Shown: positions 61,501 through 64,000 of the stretch, piece after piece
Layout of the letters: every line of letters begins with the position of its first letter
How positions within the stretch are numbered: position 1 is the first letter of the stretch
Assembly: GCF_040530035.1 (NCBI RefSeq)
Contig: NZ_JBEWCD010000005.1
Coordinates: 1-64,000, forward strand
DNA length: 64,000 bases
Direction of reading: 5' to 3'
Source: Roseibium sp. HPY-6
Lineage (GTDB): Bacteria; Pseudomonadota; Alphaproteobacteria; Rhizobiales; Stappiaceae
The notes under the pieces: model-generated
Told to the model about the DNA's origin: nothing
Seen by the model: the letters and a program-made list of their open reading frames with translations, nothing else
The model's database searches: none
Translations under genes and position numbers: made by a program

Positions 61501-62139
61501 CACAAGGACCGGGCGGTGACGATGTGGGACTACGAGCACCTGGCGCTGGAATCCAACCGGAGCGTCTACCGCGCAAAATGCCTGAACCACACCGAGCTGA
61601 AACGCCAGGCCGGCAAGGTGGTTGGAGACAATGAGATGGCACCTGGTGCGGTCACCTTCGTGGCTGTTCCCTATACATTCGGGACGGACCTGCGCGATCC
61701 TCTGCGACCCTATTCCGATCAGGCGACGCTGCACGGATTGCACGAACATCTTGCACGCCGCTGCTCTCCCTTTGTGAGGCTTGAAACCGCCAATCCGAAA
61801 TTTGAAGAGATCCATGTCTCGATGAATGTGGCGTTCCGGGAGGGGATCGCCGACACGGATTTCTATCGCAAGGAAATCGAAACAGCGTTGATCGGTCATC
61901 TGACGCCCTGGACGCAAAGGGGCGCGCGCGGTGTCGAGTTCGGCGGCCGGATCTACAAATCGACCGTGATCGACTTTGTCGAGGAACTGCCCTTTGTCGA
62001 TTACCTTGAAGACGTGAAGCTGTTTCACAGGCGGAACCCGGATGGCCCGGTGCCGCAAACCGATCTGGAAATCATCCAGGCGTCAACGGCCCGCTCCGTA
62101 CTCGTCTCCGCACGATCTCATTCGATTGGACTTGTGTGA
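58507..62139 (+). CDS. Large baseplate protein (Pvc11/gpJ-like)
   Basis: A 1210-aa baseplate component of the Pvc11/Afp11 type. A gp47/baseplate-J-like region is recognisable toward the C-terminus (ETPDDFRRRVSERLRHKDRAVTMWDYEHLALESNRSVYRAKCLNHT near 986-1030 and ETALIGHLTPWTQRGARGVEFGGRIYKSTVIDFVEELPFVDYLEDVKL near 1123-1170). It forms the wedge ring at the base of the sheath. It overlaps the gp25 gene by 4 bp and the next gene by 1 bp. Confidence 0.9.
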   Translation: MSTCDRRGPLSRTGTAQPDRDIAERRADHFQLDERDVADLIQFGRRFARQIRFYAKDGAPAGDWSAFFDSDISAVLASIAKLPVDPFRRALGDAKGFLEDDPSRPEAQLRAHLALVFHLPIALLQELTLRLSPLEAENPFRRRMTRLLETSVAPRLAELARYHQGGVDEGVILASALSKTNLNTSDNPGPGPQIADEVRDIIFNGEAFEVTSLPVHVVGGFAATGWSDFYDAQTPDPSPYLDGSDTYAQIYDALNYNLLVSSMERVFQALARARKEAEAQLQESLTDFARHTPHYGLWLAFLSMYDRARSELNAFTGRHMDFYFEDVLRLSRKAPTPDHVHLLVNLARGTEAHLLPAGTLVRAGKDATGADVAYALEEDFVANRALVTELRSVRVNTKKSGGKESVSVQASPITASSDGIGDELPEETPHFAPFGPEAAPFARLGFAVADRQLFMREGSRVAKISFKTAFGGSIAVLKGFKVRLTTEEGWLELSKSAELKAEVTKGTVVFTMTLAGNHPPIVPHDPAVHEGPYPTGVPVAEILLDWDGNEAAASSAMAVFRNASRNKVKIQTEATGLRQMSVRTDDGTADPSAVFTPFGAQPRKNARWILGSSEVFSRPLDTLTVNVTWAEAYVKGQFFENQAASAYQVGFDYLSSGSWQSGDTKTISLQLDGTGTNPLAAKGTGKAPADAELLLEDPSFDAKQRTGFMRMTLNRDFGHDRYLDAKTLALIDLASGNGIKPVTNLAAGDTIVAESQILPGFDPGLDSLTLSSGLPNPPYTPEIAEISIDYAAKQSTAEGVWRVHPFGVEPANGSGRVLPDLPFEGALFIGVDALDPSETFSLLVQVADGTGDPLLELPDLDFAWLKNSGWTKFKSQEVIDRTGGLAGSGLLSFAVPTDASSDAPHMPPGLHWFRISVAENADAVNRLHLVAAQAVRASFVDRGNDPVFLESALPAGTISKLLQPDPAVKSLEQPFASFGGRGLETPDDFRRRVSERLRHKDRAVTMWDYEHLALESNRSVYRAKCLNHTELKRQAGKVVGDNEMAPGAVTFVAVPYTFGTDLRDPLRPYSDQATLHGLHEHLARRCSPFVRLETANPKFEEIHVSMNVAFREGIADTDFYRKEIETALIGHLTPWTQRGARGVEFGGRIYKSTVIDFVEELPFVDYLEDVKLFHRRNPDGPVPQTDLEIIQASTARSVLVSARSHSIGLV

Positions 62140-64000
62140 TGGCTGACGATCTCTTCATTCTTCCGGGAAACCGGCCTCCAGGCGCGCGGGACTTTGAAGC
62201 CTTGCGGCGGCTTGGCATCGACCGCATCACAGCACTCAGCGGCGAAATCTGGGACAATCACAACACGTCCGACCCCGGCATCGCGATGCTTGAGACGATT
62301 GCCTATGCGATCACGGATCTGGGTTACCGGACCGCGTTTCCCATGGAAGATCTCGTCAGCAGACCGGACGGCATGATTGGTCCGGCCGCCGAGACCGGCC
62401 TCTTCCCGGCCCACGAGATTCTAACGACGTCACCGGTCACGATCAACGATCACCGCCGGCTTCTCATTCGTATTGAAGGCGTGCGGAATGTCTGGCTCGA
62501 CCCGATGACCGATCCGGGCGAGCCGAACAATTTCCGTCTTTCCGAAACACCGATTTTTGCAGACTGCCTGGCCGATGCCCTGTCGCACGATCCGCTCAAC
62601 GCGGAAGGTCATGACAATCACCCGGTCAAGGTGAGTGGACTCTACCGTGTACTGGTCGAGCTGCCGGTGGATGATGTTCTCGGTTCTCTGAACGAGGCGG
62701 CGCTGGAAGTCACTCTGCGCGCCGGTCCGCTGAAAGGCGTCGTGATCGCGATTAACCCCGTCAACGATACTATCCTGGCTTATGAACATGACGCGCTGCC
62801 CGATCCGTTCGAGCCGGATGCCGTCACGGTCAGCAACGTGACGGAGGCGGGCAACGGTATCGAATTTGGAGCGGACCTCAGCGTTGAGCAGAACGGCAGC
62901 GTTATCGCCGCGCTCAACGGCTTGGAGATCACGGTGCTGGAGGACCGGCCGCGCCCGACAGACGATCCTGTCGTCGTAACAGCCGGCGATCTGCAGGACG
63001 TGTTGGGCGAAACCGGACCCGATGGCCCAGCCGGATTGTTCCTCAGGAAACGGGAAGCCCGCCGGCGCGCTCTGACCGCTGTCCGCCGCGTGCTTCATGC
63101 CCATCGTCCGCTTTGCGAAGATTACCTGTCGATCGACAGCGTCGCACCCCACCGGGTGGGTCTTTGCGCGGATGTTGATGTGACACCGGACGCGGATCTG
63201 GAAGAGGTCGAGGCCAGGATCATTCACGCCATTGAGCTTTATCTGAACCCGCCACCGCTATTCCGGACACTTGATGCGCTTCTGGCAGATGATGTTCCGG
63301 CAGACGAGATATTCAACGGTCCCTACATAGACTTCGGCTTCGAAGTCGAAGGCCGTCCCATCTTTACCAAACCGGGTTTCATTTCCGACGAGGATCTTGC
63401 GGCCTGCGAACTCAGGCGGAAGGTCCATGTATCCGACCTGATCAATATCATCGTCGATCTTGAGGGCGTCGTTGCCGTCAGGAACCTCTCGCTCCGGGCT
63501 TACGACCTGCAAGGGGTGCCCATTGGCGATACGGAGCACTGGACACTGGAGGTGCCGCCCGGACATCAACCGGTGCTGTTTTTCCCCGGTACGAAGCTGA
63601 CGCTTTACAAGAACGAACTGCCCTATCGCGCGCAGCCGACCGAACTTGAGCGCACTCTGGAACATCTTCGAGCCTTGTCACAGGCCGAGCTCTACGTGCC
63701 ACCGGATCAGGTGCTGCCTCCCGTCATGGGGCGTTGGAGGAAACTGGACCAGGTCCCGACGCTGCAGAATGAACTGCCGCGGAATTTCGCGACAGACCGC
63801 TTCGGCCTGCCACCGGATGCGCCAAAGGAGCGCGTTGCGCAAGCGCGGCAGTTGAAAGGTTATCTGACATTTTTCGATCAGGTGCTCGCCGACTATCTGG
63901 GGCAGCTCGCCTCTGCCCGGCGGATCCTGTCACCGGACAAATCACTCGAGCAGACGTGGTTCCCACCGAGCCTTGAACACTTTCCGGGTCTTCGGGAGGA
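62139..64000 (+). CDS. Pvc12-like baseplate protein, cut by the window end
   Basis: An open reading frame of at least 620 residues that runs off the end of the window without a stop. It starts MADDLFILPGNRPPGARDFEALRRLGIDRI and has GEIWDNHNTSDPGIAMLETIAYAITDLGYRTAFP near residues 35-68. The segment KERVAQARQLKGYLTFFDQVLADYLGQLASARRILS near 563-598 is the well-known Pvc12/Afp12-family helix. The ATG overlaps the previous stop (TGATG). In PVC particles Pvc12 completes the baseplate wedge. Confidence 0.88.
   Translation, partial: MADDLFILPGNRPPGARDFEALRRLGIDRITALSGEIWDNHNTSDPGIAMLETIAYAITDLGYRTAFPMEDLVSRPDGMIGPAAETGLFPAHEILTTSPVTINDHRRLLIRIEGVRNVWLDPMTDPGEPNNFRLSETPIFADCLADALSHDPLNAEGHDNHPVKVSGLYRVLVELPVDDVLGSLNEAALEVTLRAGPLKGVVIAINPVNDTILAYEHDALPDPFEPDAVTVSNVTEAGNGIEFGADLSVEQNGSVIAALNGLEITVLEDRPRPTDDPVVVTAGDLQDVLGETGPDGPAGLFLRKREARRRALTAVRRVLHAHRPLCEDYLSIDSVAPHRVGLCADVDVTPDADLEEVEARIIHAIELYLNPPPLFRTLDALLADDVPADEIFNGPYIDFGFEVEGRPIFTKPGFISDEDLAACELRRKVHVSDLINIIVDLEGVVAVRNLSLRAYDLQGVPIGDTEHWTLEVPPGHQPVLFFPGTKLTLYKNELPYRAQPTELERTLEHLRALSQAELYVPPDQVLPPVMGRWRKLDQVPTLQNELPRNFATDRFGLPPDAPKERVAQARQLKGYLTFFDQVLADYLGQLASARRILSPDKSLEQTWFPPSLEHFPGLRE

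Noticed and set aside
60814..62058. 414-aa open frame on the minus strand
   Set aside because: It is antisense to the Pvc11-like baseplate gene, which has matching neighbours and family motifs.
51211..64000. Prophage or type VI secretion system
   Set aside because: No terminase, portal, capsid, lysis or integrase genes and no TssJLM or ClpV genes are visible. DUF4255, DUF5908 and Pvc12-type proteins fit an extracellular injection system better, though the missing right end leaves this partly open.
1..64000. CRISPR arrays, insertion sequences, tRNA or rRNA genes
   Set aside because: I saw no regularly spaced repeats, transposase genes, terminal inverted repeats of element length or tRNA cloverleaf sequences.

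Overview
The window comes from a GC-rich, Gram-negative alphaproteobacterium with a large catabolic genome, most like a marine Roseibium/Labrenzia-type or rhizobial-type organism. This is inferred from the density of sugar ABC, TRAP and TCT importers, the many 4-bp ATGA gene overlaps and the codon bias; no rRNA or other marker gene is present to prove it. Almost all of the 64 kb is coding. I saw no tRNA, rRNA, insertion sequence or CRISPR array.

Region 1 (about 0.2-11.3 kb) is a sugar-import operon on the minus strand: binding protein, two permeases, an argininosuccinate-lyase paralogue, an ATPase and a PfkB kinase. It is divergent from a ROK regulator, a large PIG-L deacetylase and an EamA exporter. 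Region 2 (11.4-27.6 kb) is a composite sugar-catabolism island. It holds ribokinase-FucU-ATPase divergent from a second binding protein and two permeases, then FGGY kinase, M42 peptidase and BtpA/SgcQ protein, an aldo-keto reductase, a PfkB kinase, a TIM-barrel isomerase, a GntR regulator, a second FGGY kinase and a PuuE-like deacetylase. Three copies of a CTARCATGTYAG-type site in front of the transporter, the aldo-keto reductase/BtpA pair and the GntR gene suggest one regulon.

Region 3 (27.8-31.6 kb) is a DctPQM TRAP transporter with its own GntR gene and two matching operator-like sites. Region 4 (31.7-34.4 kb) is a chemoreceptor divergent from an orphan periplasmic binding protein. Region 5 (34.5-43.3 kb) is a tripartite tricarboxylate (TCT) operon: TctC, a fused TctA-TctB, a beta-decarboxylating dehydrogenase, a PrpF-type isomerase, a small unknown protein and a D-2-hydroxyacid dehydrogenase, with a divergent TctDE-like two-component system. 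Region 6 (43.4-50.8 kb) holds a Sel1-like protein, a homocysteine methyltransferase, a membrane-bound LuxR regulator, a Tat-exported multicopper oxidase, and the tricarballylate oxidation genes tcuB-tcuA with a LysR regulator. Together with region 5 this suggests use of tricarballylate or aconitate-type tricarboxylates.

Region 7 (51.2-64.0 kb, running off the end) is the most striking part: a contractile injection system of the extracellular (eCIS, PVC/Afp/MAC-like) class. In order it has a DUF4255 (Pvc16-like) protein, an unrecognised 248-aa protein, a possible small protein, one sheath, two tube-like proteins, a DUF5908 (Pvc6-like) protein, a LysM-type Pvc7, a VgrG-like spike, a PAAR tip, a gp25 wedge protein, a Pvc11 baseplate protein and the first 620 residues of a Pvc12-like protein. 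Tape measure, tail fibre, AAA ATPase and toxins would lie to the right of the window. The gene order, the single sheath and the two unknown genes differ from the textbook PVC and Afp loci.
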